Assembly: GCA_031272365.1 (NCBI GenBank)
Contig: JAISTX010000022.1
Coordinates: 1-45,086 of the forward strand
Direction of reading: 5' to 3'
Length of the DNA stretch: 45,086 nucleotides
Source: Eubacteriales Family XIII. Incertae Sedis bacterium
GTDB taxonomy: Bacteria > Bacillota > Clostridia > Peptostreptococcales > Anaerovoracaceae
Shown: piece after piece, positions 25,789 to 35,919 of the stretch
Layout: every line of letters starts with the position of its first letter
How positions within the stretch are numbered: position 1 is the first letter of the stretch
Program-made: the position numbers and the translations under genes
Notes under the pieces: generated by a model
The model's database searches: none
What the model was told of the DNA's origin: nothing
What the model saw: the letters and a program-made list of their open reading frames with translations, nothing else

Positions 25789-26828
25789 TGGCGAAAAAAC
25801 TCACATACAAGGAGGCGGGCGTCGACACCAAGGAAGGCGAGCGCGCCGTCGGCCTCATGAAGGAGCACGTGAAGAAGACGTTCGACAAGGGCGTGCTCAC
25901 GGGCCTCGGCGGTTTCGGCAGCCTGTACCAGCCGGATCTGACGGGCATCAGCGCGCCGGTCCTCGTCGCGGGCTCGGATGGCGTGGGCACGAAGCTCATG
26001 GTGGCCTTCCTCATGGACAAGCACGACACGATCGGGCAGGACTGCGTCGCGATGTGCGTCAACGACGTGCTGTGCCAGGGCGCGAAGCCGCTGTTCTTCC
26101 TCGACTACATCGCGGCGGGCAAGGTCGATGCGGAGAAGATCGCGCAGATCGTGAAGGGCGTGGCGGACGGCTGCGTGCTCGGGGAGTGCGCGCTCGTCGG
26201 CGGCGAGACGGCGGAGATGCCGGGGCTGTACGGCGCGGACGAGTACGACCTGGCGGGCTTCTGCGTCGGCATCGTGGACAAGGACCGCATCATCGACGGC
26301 AGCGGCATCAAGGAGGGCGACCAGATCATCGGCATCAAGAGCAGCGGGCTGCACAGCAACGGCTTCTCGCTCGCGCGCAAGGCGCTGCTGGAGATCGGCG
26401 GGCTCCAGGTGACGGACAAGCTGCCGGACGCCGGCCCCGCGGCCACCACCGTCGGCGAGGCGATGCTCACGCCGACGCGCATCTACACGAAGCAGGTGCG
26501 CACCATCCTCGGCCGCACGCACCCGAAGGCCTTCATCCACATCACGGGCGGCGGCTTCTTCGAGAACATCCCGCGCGTCATGCCCAGCGGGCTCGGGGCG
26601 CGCATCCGCAAGGAGGCGTGGGCGCCGCCGAAGATCTTCGAGGCGATCGCAAAGATCGGCGGCATCGACGAGAAGGAGATGTTCTCGACGTTCAACATGG
26701 GCATCGGCCTCATGGCGGTCGTGGACAAGGCGGCGGCGACGCCCGTCATCGAGCTGCTCGCCGCGGAGGGCGAGGCGGCGGCCGTCATCGGCGAGGTCGC
26801 GCTCGGCAGCGGGGTGACGCTGTGGTGA
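25788..26828 (+). CDS. purM: Phosphoribosylformylglycinamidine cyclo-ligase (AIR synthetase)
   Basis: The 346-aa protein has 'YKEAGVDTKEGERAV' at the N terminus, 'VAGSDGVGTKLMVA', 'DCVAMCVNDVLCQGA' and 'LVGGETAEMPGLY', all typical of PurM. It closes the imidazole ring to give AIR. It is coupled to both neighbours: TGATG with purC, and its last four bases overlap the GTG start of purN. Confidence 0.96.
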   Translation: MAKKLTYKEAGVDTKEGERAVGLMKEHVKKTFDKGVLTGLGGFGSLYQPDLTGISAPVLVAGSDGVGTKLMVAFLMDKHDTIGQDCVAMCVNDVLCQGAKPLFFLDYIAAGKVDAEKIAQIVKGVADGCVLGECALVGGETAEMPGLYGADEYDLAGFCVGIVDKDRIIDGSGIKEGDQIIGIKSSGLHSNGFSLARKALLEIGGLQVTDKLPDAGPAATTVGEAMLTPTRIYTKQVRTILGRTHPKAFIHITGGGFFENIPRVMPSGLGARIRKEAWAPPKIFEAIAKIGGIDEKEMFSTFNMGIGLMAVVDKAAATPVIELLAAEGEAAAVIGEVALGSGVTLW

Positions 26829-27383
26829 ACATCGCCGTCCTCGTTTCCGGCGGCGGCACGGACCTGCAATCCCTCATAGACGCGGAGAAGGGCGGGCGCC
26901 TCAAAGGCGCGCGCCTCGCGCTCGTGGTCTCGAGCAAGGCGGGCGTCTACGCGCTCGAGCGCGCTGCGGCGGCCGGCATCGAGGCGGTGGTGATCGAAAA
27001 AAAGGGGTACGAGGACGAGGAGGCGTTTGCGGGCGCGCTCCTCGCCGCCCTGGAAGAAGCGGGCATCGGGCTCGTCGTGCTCGCGGGCTACCTGTGCATC
27101 CTCCCGCCGCGCGTGGTCCGCGCCTACCCGGGGCGCATCCTCAACATCCACCCCGCGCTCCTGCCGAAGCACGGCGGGCCGGGCTACTACGGGCTGCATG
27201 TGCACGAGGCCGTGCTGGCGGCGGGCGACTGCGAGAGCGGCGCGACCGTGCACTACGTCGACGAGGGCGTCGACAGCGGGGAGATCATCCTGCAGGAAAG
27301 CGTCCCCGTCCTCCCGGGCGACACGCCTGAGGCGCTGCAGGCGCGGGTGCTCGAGGTGGAGCACCGCATCCTGCCGGAGGCGG

Positions 27384-29153
<1,770 letters not shown>

Positions 29154-29241
29154 TCGCCTCCATCCGACTATGCTGTCAAAAAAACACAACTATACCTTTC
29201 CTTTTGATACCCAAAAATGGAGAATTCAATCACCCCCCTCA

Positions 29242-29258
29242 TGATATACTATCCCCCA
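29242..29258 (+). promoter_or_regulatory. Leaderless extended -10 promoter of pcrA
   Basis: TGA followed by TATACT (hexamer 29245-29250) is an extended -10 element. Counting places +1 at 29257, one base before the pcrA ATG. The bases just before the ATG are CCCCC, so no Shine-Dalgarno site exists. No good -35 is visible. Confidence 0.6.
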
Positions 29259-31540
29259 TGGACAAACAATACGCGCATTTGAACCCCCAGCAGCGGGAGG
29301 CGGCGCTGCACGGGGACGGCCCCCTGCTCATCCTCGCGGGCGCGGGCAGCGGCAAGACCGCCGTCATGACGCACCGCATCGCGCACCTCATCGAGGACGA
29401 GGGCGTCAAGCCCTGGAACATCCTCGCGGTCACGTTCACGAACAAGGCCGCCGGCGAAATGCGCGACCGCGTCGCCAAGCTATTGAATAACAATTTGGAG
29501 GACAGCGTCTGGATCATGACCTTCCACGCCGTGTGCCTCCGGATCCTGCGCCGCCACGCGGAGCGGCTCGGGTACAAAAACGGCTTCGCGGTCTACGACC
29601 CGTCCGACCAGAAGGCGGTCGCGAAGCGCATCGTGAAGGAGCTGGACTACGACCCGAAAAAGTACGCGCCCTCGTATGTGCTGTCCACGATCAGCAAGTA
29701 CAAGGAGCAGATGAAGACCCCCGCGAAGATCCGCGAGACGGCGGAGGGGGCGTACGCGCCGACGCTGTCGGACATGGCGGAGATCTACGGGCGCTACGAG
29801 AAGATGCTGCGCGGCAACAACGCGATGGACTTCGACGACCTGCTGCTCAATGTGGTGCGGCTCTTCGAGCGGGAGCCGGACATGCTGGAGGAGTACCGGC
29901 GGCGGTGGCGCTACGTGCTCGTGGACGAGTACCAGGACACGAACCGGCTGCAGTACCTCTTCGTGCGCGCGCTCGCGGAGGGGCATCGGAACATCTGCGT
30001 CGTCGGCGACGACGACCAGTGCATCTACCAGTGGCGCGGCGCGGACATCCGCAACATCCTCGACTTCGAGCGGGATTTCGCGGGCGCGAAGGTCGTGCGG
30101 CTCGAGCAAAACTACCGGTCGACGGGGCATATTCTCTCCGGCGCAAACTCGGTCATACGCGGCAACCGCGGGCGCAAGGAGAAGGCGCTGTGGACGGACC
30201 GGGGCGACGGCGAGAAGATCGTGTACCGCGTCGTGCGCGACGAGCAGGAGGAGGCGCGCTTCGTGGCGGAGGAGGCGCTGCGGCTTTCGTCTTTGCCCCG
30301 GGGTGCCTACCGGCTGGGGGACATGGCCGTGCTGACGCGCACCAACGCCCAGTCGCGCACGTTTGAAGAGGCGTTCATCGCGCGGGGCATCGACTACCAG
30401 ATGCTCGGGCAGGTGCGCTACTACGACCGCAAGGAGATCAAGGACATGCTGTCCTACATGGCGCTCGTGCTCAACCCGGACGACGACGTCGCCTTCCTGC
30501 GCATCGTCAACGAGCCCCGGCGCGGGGTGGGGGCCAAAGGGGCGGAGGGGCTTATGCGTGCGGCGGCGGCCGGCGGGGTGTCGATCATGGCGTCGCTGCG
30601 CGCCTCGCTGGATCCCCGGGGCGCATCCGGGCAGGACGCCGGCGGGGGCGCCCTTTCCGGGAAGGCGGCGGCGGCCGTCGCCGGGCTGGTGGAGAGCCTC
30701 GCGGGCCTGACGGCGGTCCACGCCCAGATGAAGGTCTCGGAGGTCTACGACGAGCTGCTCGAAAAGACCGGCTACCTACGGGCCCTGCAGGAGAAGAACA
30801 CGGTCGAGGACGACGTGCGCGCGGAGAACCTGCTCGAATTCCGCAGCGCGATATTGGAGAGCGAGGCGGAGGACCCCACGGTCGGGCTTTCCGATTTCCT
30901 CGAGAAGATCGCGCTGATGAGCGACATCGACAACCACGACCGCGCGGCGGACGCGATCACGTGCATGACGCTGCACTCGGCGAAGGGGCTCGAGTTCCCC
31001 GTCGTCTTCATGCCGGGCATGGAGGAGGGCCTCTTCCCGAACACGCGCACGCTCGACGACGAGAGCGGCGTGGAGGAGGAGCGGCGGCTCTGCTACGTCG
31101 GCATGACGCGCGCGCGGGAGCGGCTCTACCTGGTTCGGGCGCGCGAGCGCACGCTCTACGGGAACCGCGACTACACGGTCGAGTCGCGCTTCCTGCAGGA
31201 GGTCGACAAGGGGGCGCTCGACGAAAGCGCGGACATGCCGGGGCGCGACACGACGGGCTACCTGCATCAGGACGCCTGGTCGGACGACGGCTACGGTTAC
31301 AAGCGCCGCTTCGGGAAGATCGGCGGCGGCTGGGGCGGCGGCGCGGCGGCGGCGCCCCGGACGGCCGCCCCCCGGACGGCGGCCCCCGCTCTCGCCCTGG
31401 AAAAGGGCGACCGCGTCGCCCACCCGAAATTTGGCGGCGGCCTCGTGCTCGACGCAGACGAAAACTACGCGACGGTCCTATTCGACAAGGCGGGCAAAAA
31501 GAAGCTCGCCCTTGACATCGCGCCGCTCGAGAAGCTGTAG
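29258..31540 (+). CDS. pcrA: ATP-dependent DNA helicase PcrA/UvrD
   Basis: The 760-aa SF1A helicase has 'LNPQQREAAL' (Q motif), Walker A 'GAGSGKT' (28-34), 'VTFTNKAAGEM' (Ia), 'VLVDEYQDTN' (II), 'VGDDDQCIYQWRGA' (III), 'LEQNYRST' (IV), 'TLHSAKGLEFPVVF' (V) and 'RRLCYVGMTRARERLYL' (VI). The C terminus ends with a Tudor-like 'GDRVAHPKFGGG' segment typical of PcrA. It unwinds DNA in excision repair and replication restart. ATG 29258 is chosen because family similarity begins there; upstream open frame overlaps the divergent kinase gene. Confidence 0.95.
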   Translation: MDKQYAHLNPQQREAALHGDGPLLILAGAGSGKTAVMTHRIAHLIEDEGVKPWNILAVTFTNKAAGEMRDRVAKLLNNNLEDSVWIMTFHAVCLRILRRHAERLGYKNGFAVYDPSDQKAVAKRIVKELDYDPKKYAPSYVLSTISKYKEQMKTPAKIRETAEGAYAPTLSDMAEIYGRYEKMLRGNNAMDFDDLLLNVVRLFEREPDMLEEYRRRWRYVLVDEYQDTNRLQYLFVRALAEGHRNICVVGDDDQCIYQWRGADIRNILDFERDFAGAKVVRLEQNYRSTGHILSGANSVIRGNRGRKEKALWTDRGDGEKIVYRVVRDEQEEARFVAEEALRLSSLPRGAYRLGDMAVLTRTNAQSRTFEEAFIARGIDYQMLGQVRYYDRKEIKDMLSYMALVLNPDDDVAFLRIVNEPRRGVGAKGAEGLMRAAAAGGVSIMASLRASLDPRGASGQDAGGGALSGKAAAAVAGLVESLAGLTAVHAQMKVSEVYDELLEKTGYLRALQEKNTVEDDVRAENLLEFRSAILESEAEDPTVGLSDFLEKIALMSDIDNHDRAADAITCMTLHSAKGLEFPVVFMPGMEEGLFPNTRTLDDESGVEEERRLCYVGMTRARERLYLVRARERTLYGNRDYTVESRFLQEVDKGALDESADMPGRDTTGYLHQDAWSDDGYGYKRRFGKIGGGWGGGAAAAPRTAAPRTAAPALALEKGDRVAHPKFGGGLVLDADENYATVLFDKAGKKKLALDIAPLEKL

Positions 31541-31596
31541 TATTGCCGGAAATCCGCCGGAATCGGCGAAATGCTACGAAGCGTAGCAAAAACCTT

Positions 31597-31620
31597 GCGG
31601 AATGTCCGCTTTGTTTGCTT
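31597..31620 (+). terminator. Likely terminator after pcrA
   Basis: GCGGA-ATG-TCCGC forms a 5-bp stem followed by a T-rich run, TTTGTTTGCTT. It lies 57 bp after the pcrA stop. A second, stronger hairpin just before it (TGCTACG-AAG-CGTAGCA, 31572-31588) has no T-tract on this strand. The short stem makes this a moderate call. Confidence 0.4.
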
Positions 31621-31725
31621 GCCGGCAAACCCGAATCGACATAGAGTGGTGCCAACAGGAACGCAGCAGCGCTTCCGAAGAACGGAAAGGCCGGGGCTCC
31701 GGCGAGTTGGAAAGGAGAGATCACT

Positions 31726-32619
31726 ATGAAGCATTTTGGAGAAAAACTGCGGGCGATGCGCAAGCAGTGCGGGTTTTCGCAGGAGGCCCTCGCGGAGAAG
31801 CTCGGCGTGTCGCGCCAGGCCATCACGAAATGGGAGACGGACGGCGGCCTGCCGGACATCGAAAACATCATCGCCATCGCGGCGCTGTTTTCGGTGCCGC
31901 TCGACGACCTGCTTTCTGAAGAAAAAACCCTGCGCGCGCGCGAGGGCTTCGCCTATGAAAGCGTGACGGAATACGACATCGAACGCCCGCGCCACTTCGA
32001 CATCAAGGCCACGGGCGCGCAGGAGGTCGTCGTCACGGCGGCGCCGGGCAGCGAGAAGCTGCGCGTGCGCCTCTGCTCGAACATACTGCAAAACCTCGCG
32101 CAGGATTTCAAAGTGAAGATCGACGAGCACGGCAGGCGCATCGACGTGGACATCCGCCGCGCGCGCGAGACCACGAGCGAGGCCGAGGCAAAGGACGCGC
32201 TGACCGTGCAGGTCTTCCTGCCCTGCGCCCTCTGCGAGGAGGCGGAGCTCTCCGCCGTCGCGGGCGCGCTCGGCCTGACCGGCCTGCCTTTCCCCTTCGA
32301 GTTTGACGGCCGTGCGGGCAAGGTGCGCCTGTCCGGCGTCACGGGGCGCGTCGCGCTGAACAGCAGCGCCGACATGGACATCACCTGCGACGCCCTCCCG
32401 CCGTCGCTCGAAATCAATCAGATATCCGCATCGTCCACGCTGCACATCCCGAAAGAGGTATGTTATTGCACGAAGATCAAGGGCAAATCGAATACGATCC
32501 GCTTCAGCGAGGACGGCAGGCCGGCGGAATCCGGCGCGCAGCCCGACGCGGCGCACCGGGTCGAGCTCGCCGGCATGAACGCGGAGCTGCTCATCGACGC
32601 ATATACGATCGGGAGGTAG
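31726..32619 (+). CDS. XRE-family regulator with DUF4097-like C-terminal region
   Basis: The 297-aa protein begins with an XRE helix-turn-helix (about 4-62: 'LRAMRKQCGFSQEALAEKLGVSRQAITKWE'), followed by a long beta-rich part (about 75-290) with repeating short strands such as 'GRVALNSSADMDITC', similar to the DUF4097 beta-helix-like domain. This combination is common in Bacillota next to small membrane protein genes. ATG 31726 follows GGAAAGGAGAG. It ends 4 bp before the CPBP protease gene, so the two form an operon and the regulator probably controls it. The ligand or stress is unknown. Confidence 0.8.
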   Translation: MKHFGEKLRAMRKQCGFSQEALAEKLGVSRQAITKWETDGGLPDIENIIAIAALFSVPLDDLLSEEKTLRAREGFAYESVTEYDIERPRHFDIKATGAQEVVVTAAPGSEKLRVRLCSNILQNLAQDFKVKIDEHGRRIDVDIRRARETTSEAEAKDALTVQVFLPCALCEEAELSAVAGALGLTGLPFPFEFDGRAGKVRLSGVTGRVALNSSADMDITCDALPPSLEINQISASSTLHIPKEVCYCTKIKGKSNTIRFSEDGRPAESGAQPDAAHRVELAGMNAELLIDAYTIGR

Positions 32620-32623
32620 CGCC

Positions 32624-33493
32624 ATGAAAAAGATGTATGACCCTGTCAAGTATTTCGGCTTGACATTCCTCCTCACGTGGGGCTGCTGGATCCCCGCCGC
32701 CGCCCTGAGCAAGCGGCCCGGCGCGGGGGCGATGGGCGAGGACGTGATGTCGCTCATGGCCATCGGCCTGTTCGGCCCGCTGTTCGCCGCCCTCATCCTG
32801 GTCTTCGCGCGGCGCGGCGCGGAGGGGAAGGCGCTGCGGCGCGACGTCCTTGGGAAGCTCACGTGCCTGCGCGGCATCCGCCCCGCCCGCGCGGCCTTCA
32901 TGGTGCTCGTCATGCCCGCCGTCATCGTGGCGGCCGTCCTGCTCTCGCTGGCCTTCGGGCAGGGCTTGGAGCAGCTGCAGCTGTCGCCGGAATTCAGCAT
33001 CGTCGAGGGCAGCGTCGCCATGAGCTGGGTCGTCGCCTTCCTCGCCCCCGCGCTCGAGGAGCTCGGCTGGAGCAGCTACGGCATCGACAGCCTGCGCGGG
33101 CGCGGCCGCCTGCTCTCCGCCATCCTCCTCTTCGGCGTGCTCTGGTCGCTATGGCACCTGCCGCTCATCTTCATCGACGGCTACTACCACGCGGGCCTGC
33201 TCGCCGAGAGCCCGGCCTACGCCGTCAACTTCTTCGTCAGCGTCGTGCCGCTCACGGTCATCACCAACTGGCTCTACTACCGCAACGGCCGCAGCATCCT
33301 GTCCGCCATCGTCTTCCACGCCATCGTCAACGTCTGCTCGGAGGCCTTCTGCGTGACGAATTTCACGAAATGCCTCGTGACCGCCGTGCTCGCCGCCGTC
33401 GCCGTTTGCGTCGTCTGCCGCGACCGCCGGTTTTTCCTCAGCCGCACGGAGGGGCAGGGCCCGTCGGCCGGGAGCCTCGGCCGCGCCGGATAA
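32624..33493 (+). CDS. CPBP family intramembrane metalloprotease
   Basis: The 289-aa protein has about eight hydrophobic segments and the CPBP (Abi/CAAX protease-like) motifs: 'EELGWSSYGID' for motif 1, 'FGVLWSLWHLPL' for motif 2 and 'SAIVFHAIVN' for motif 3. The Glu pair and both His residues are present, but the usual Arg of motif 1 (EExxxR) is replaced by Ser/Tyr. Such proteins process prenylated peptides or act in self-immunity to bacteriocins; no bacteriocin gene is seen nearby. ATG 32624 follows GGGAGG. Confidence 0.82.
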   Translation: MKKMYDPVKYFGLTFLLTWGCWIPAAALSKRPGAGAMGEDVMSLMAIGLFGPLFAALILVFARRGAEGKALRRDVLGKLTCLRGIRPARAAFMVLVMPAVIVAAVLLSLAFGQGLEQLQLSPEFSIVEGSVAMSWVVAFLAPALEELGWSSYGIDSLRGRGRLLSAILLFGVLWSLWHLPLIFIDGYYHAGLLAESPAYAVNFFVSVVPLTVITNWLYYRNGRSILSAIVFHAIVNVCSEAFCVTNFTKCLVTAVLAAVAVCVVCRDRRFFLSRTEGQGPSAGSLGRAG

Positions 33494-33528
33494 GCCGGGT
33501 TCGAATTTCGGACGCCGCAAGCTCAATT

Positions 33529-33606
33529 TGCGTCGAAATGTAAATATTATTGCAATAACGAAGGGAATTTTCGCTGATTTTGAAATAAACCTTGCATTTC
33601 GACGCA
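33529..33606. repeat. 12-bp inverted repeat pair upstream of ligA
   Basis: TGCGTCGAAATG (33529-33540) and its exact reverse complement CATTTCGACGCA (33595-33606) bracket a 54-bp AT-rich stretch. The stretch stands out from the G+C-rich surroundings. It sits between the CPBP gene and the ligA promoter. It might be a small inserted element, a protein-binding pair or an RNA stem; nothing more can be said. Confidence 0.6.
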
Positions 33607-33638
33607 CGTTGACGTGCCGCCTATGACAACGCAGGTGG

Positions 33639-33654
33639 TGGTATAATACCCGCA
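33639..33654 (+). promoter_or_regulatory. Leaderless extended -10 promoter of ligA
   Basis: TGG followed by a perfect TATAAT (33642-33647) gives an extended -10. The seventh base after the hexamer is the A of the ligA ATG (33654), so +1 coincides with the start codon. The six bases between (ACCCGC) have no Shine-Dalgarno character. A TTGACG at 33609 is 27 bp away, too far to serve as its -35. Confidence 0.65.
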
Positions 33655-35666
33655 TGGAAACCATGCAACGGCAGCGGGAACTGACCGCGCAACTGGCAAA
33701 CGCGGCGCGCGCCTACTATGACGAGGACCGCGAGATCATGCCGAACATCGAATACGACCGGCTGTACGACGAGCTCGCCGCCCTCGAGGCGCGGACGGGC
33801 GTCGTGCTCGCGGGCAGCCCGACGCAGAAGGTCGGCTACGAGGTGAGCTCCGCGCTCGTGAAGCAGGATCACCCGGCGCCCATGCTGTCGCTGAACAAGA
33901 CGAAGAGCGCGGACGACCTCGCGGCCTGGCTCGGCGGCCAGAAGGCGGTGCTGTCCTACAAGCTCGACGGGCTGACCGTCGCGCTGACCTACGAGGGCGG
34001 GGCGCTCGCCTCGGCCGTCACGCGCGGCAACGGCGTCACCGGCGAGGTCGTGACGGGCAACGCGCGCACCTTCGGGAACCTGCCGGCGCGCATCCCCTAC
34101 CAGGGCCGCCTCGCCCTGCGCGGCGAAGCCGTCATCACCTACCCGGACTTCGAAAAGGTCAACGCGGAGATCGGCGACGCGGACGCCCTCTTCAAAAACC
34201 CGCGCAACCTCGCGAGTGGCAGCGTCCGCCAGCTCGACCCGGCCGTGACCGCCCGGCGCCGCGTGCGCTTCTACGCCTTCGCCCTCGTCTCCGCCGACCC
34301 GGAGGAGGACGGGGCCGGTTCGTCCAGGATGGCGCAGTTCGCCTTCCTGCAGGAGCAGGGCTTCGAGACTGTCGAATACACGCTCGTCGACGCCGCCACC
34401 CTGCAGGACGCAGTAGGCCGCTTCACCGCCCGCGCCCGCCACGGGCAGGAGGGCGGCGCCCCCTTCGACCTCCCCGTCGACGGCCTCGTCCTCGAATACG
34501 ACGACCTCGCCTACAGCGCCACCCTCGGCGCGACCGCGAAATACCCGCGCGACGCCATCGCCTTCAAATGGGCCGACGAGGAAGCCGAGACCACGCTCCG
34601 GGAGATCGAGTGGAGCGCCTCGCGCACCGGCCTCATCAATCCGATCGCCGTCTTCGACCCTGTCCCTCTCGAGGGCACGACCGTCGCCCGCGCCAGCGTC
34701 CACAACCTCAGCATCGTCTACGAGCTCGCCCTCGGCATCGGCGACCGCATCAAGGTCTACAAGGCCAACATGATCATCCCGCAGATCTCCGAAAACCTCA
34801 CGCGGAGCGGCACCGCCCGCCCGCCGGAAACCTGCCCCGTCTGCGGCGCGCCGACCGAGGTCAAGGACGCGGAGGGCGTGAAGACCCTCTACTGCACGAA
34901 CCCCGCCTGCCCCGCCCGCCACCTGAAGGCCTTCGCCCACTTCGCCTCCCGCCCCGCGCTGAACATCGAAGGCCTCTCCGAGCAGACGCTTGAGAAATTC
35001 ATCGCCGCCGGCCTTCTGCACGGCCTCGCCGACGTCTTCCGCCTGAAAGACCACAAAGACGCCATCGTCGTCATGGACGGCTTCGGCGAACGCTCCTTCG
35101 AAAACCTCACCGCCGCGATCGAAGCCGCCCGCACCGTCACCTGCGCCCGCCTGCTGACCGCCCTCGGCATCCCCGAGGTCGGCGCCTCCACCGCAAAAGA
35201 AATCGCCCGCGCGTTCGGCTATGATTGGAATAACATCGCCGGTGCCGGCGTGGACGCCCTGTCCGCCGTCGACGGCGTAGGCCCCGTGATCGCGCAGCGC
35301 TTCACCTGGTGGTTCGGCGACCCGGGCAACAAGGCCGCCGTAGCGGATCTCCTCGCCGAAGTCCGCTTCCGGGACGAAAAGGCGGCCGCCGCTGCGCAGG
35401 CCGCCGCCGCGCAGGGCAGCCCCGTCGCGGGCAAGACCTTCGTCATCACCGGCTCGCTTACAGGCTACGAAAACCGCGACGCCCTCAAGGAGAAAATCGA
35501 ATCCCTCGGCGGCAAGACCGCCTCCGCCGTCAGCGCCAAAACCGACTACCTCATCAACAACGACGCCACCTCAGGCTCCTCCAAAAACAAAAAAGCCAAA
35601 GAGCTCGGCATCAAGATCATCACCGAAGCCGAGTTCGAAGCGCTCCTCAATAGCTCATCTATATAA
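33654..35666 (+). CDS. ligA: NAD+-dependent DNA ligase
   Basis: The 670-aa ligase has domain Ia ('YYDEDREIMPNIEYDRLYDEL'-type start), the adenylation domain with nucleophile Lys103 in 'SYKLDGLTV', an OB fold, a four-Cys zinc finger ('CPVCGAP', 'CTNPACPA'), HhH repeats ('LGIPEVGAST', 'SAVDGVGPV') and a BRCT domain (about 590-670, 'GKTFVITGSLTGYENRDAL'). It seals nicks in replication and repair. Two in-frame ATGs lie at 33654 and 33660; the first coincides with the predicted transcription start. Confidence 0.95.
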   Translation: METMQRQRELTAQLANAARAYYDEDREIMPNIEYDRLYDELAALEARTGVVLAGSPTQKVGYEVSSALVKQDHPAPMLSLNKTKSADDLAAWLGGQKAVLSYKLDGLTVALTYEGGALASAVTRGNGVTGEVVTGNARTFGNLPARIPYQGRLALRGEAVITYPDFEKVNAEIGDADALFKNPRNLASGSVRQLDPAVTARRRVRFYAFALVSADPEEDGAGSSRMAQFAFLQEQGFETVEYTLVDAATLQDAVGRFTARARHGQEGGAPFDLPVDGLVLEYDDLAYSATLGATAKYPRDAIAFKWADEEAETTLREIEWSASRTGLINPIAVFDPVPLEGTTVARASVHNLSIVYELALGIGDRIKVYKANMIIPQISENLTRSGTARPPETCPVCGAPTEVKDAEGVKTLYCTNPACPARHLKAFAHFASRPALNIEGLSEQTLEKFIAAGLLHGLADVFRLKDHKDAIVVMDGFGERSFENLTAAIEAARTVTCARLLTALGIPEVGASTAKEIARAFGYDWNNIAGAGVDALSAVDGVGPVIAQRFTWWFGDPGNKAAVADLLAEVRFRDEKAAAAAQAAAAQGSPVAGKTFVITGSLTGYENRDALKEKIESLGGKTASAVSAKTDYLINNDATSGSSKNKKAKELGIKIITEAEFEALLNSSSI

Positions 35667-35772
35667 TCTGCATTTCGTCCCGCGAAAACAAAACACGTTT
35701 TTCCGCGAACTCTGGCACCCATTTTCTTACAAGCCGCTCGAAGCGTTTTTCGTTGACCGGCGTGACCGCGCC

Positions 35773-35894
35773 GCTGTGCAACATCGCAGCTAATGCGGTA
35801 TGTCGCAGCCGATTTTGTGCAGGAGAACAAATAATGCGGTATGCTTTCGGATCTGTGCGCGGAAAAATACCGCATTACTTGCTGCGTTGCACAT
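35773..35894 (+). repeat. 122-bp element with inverted ends, copy 1
   Basis: The element is present twice in the window in the same orientation, 121 of 122 bases identical (C here, T in copy 2, within 'TATGxTTTCGG'). Its ends are inverted: TGTGCAAC at 35775-35782 against GTTGCACA at 35886-35893, and just inside them TAATGCGGTAT against ATACCGCATTA. TAATGCGGTATG also recurs directly in the middle. It has no convincing coding capacity and resembles a MITE or REP-like mobile unit. It lies between ligA and the 3' end of the nuclease gene. Confidence 0.85.
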
Positions 35895-35919
35895 TGCCGC
35901 TTCGACCACAGCGAATTGA

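Noticed and set aside
31572-31588. Strong hairpin TGCTACG-AAG-CGTAGCA as pcrA terminator
   Set aside because: It is followed by AAAACC on the plus strand, with no T-tract; the next hairpin at 31597 fits better.
35674-35740. Terminator after ligA
   Set aside because: An imperfect bulged CGCG-AAAAC stem and a 4-bp CGCT/AGCG stem followed by TTTTT are present, but both are too weak to call.
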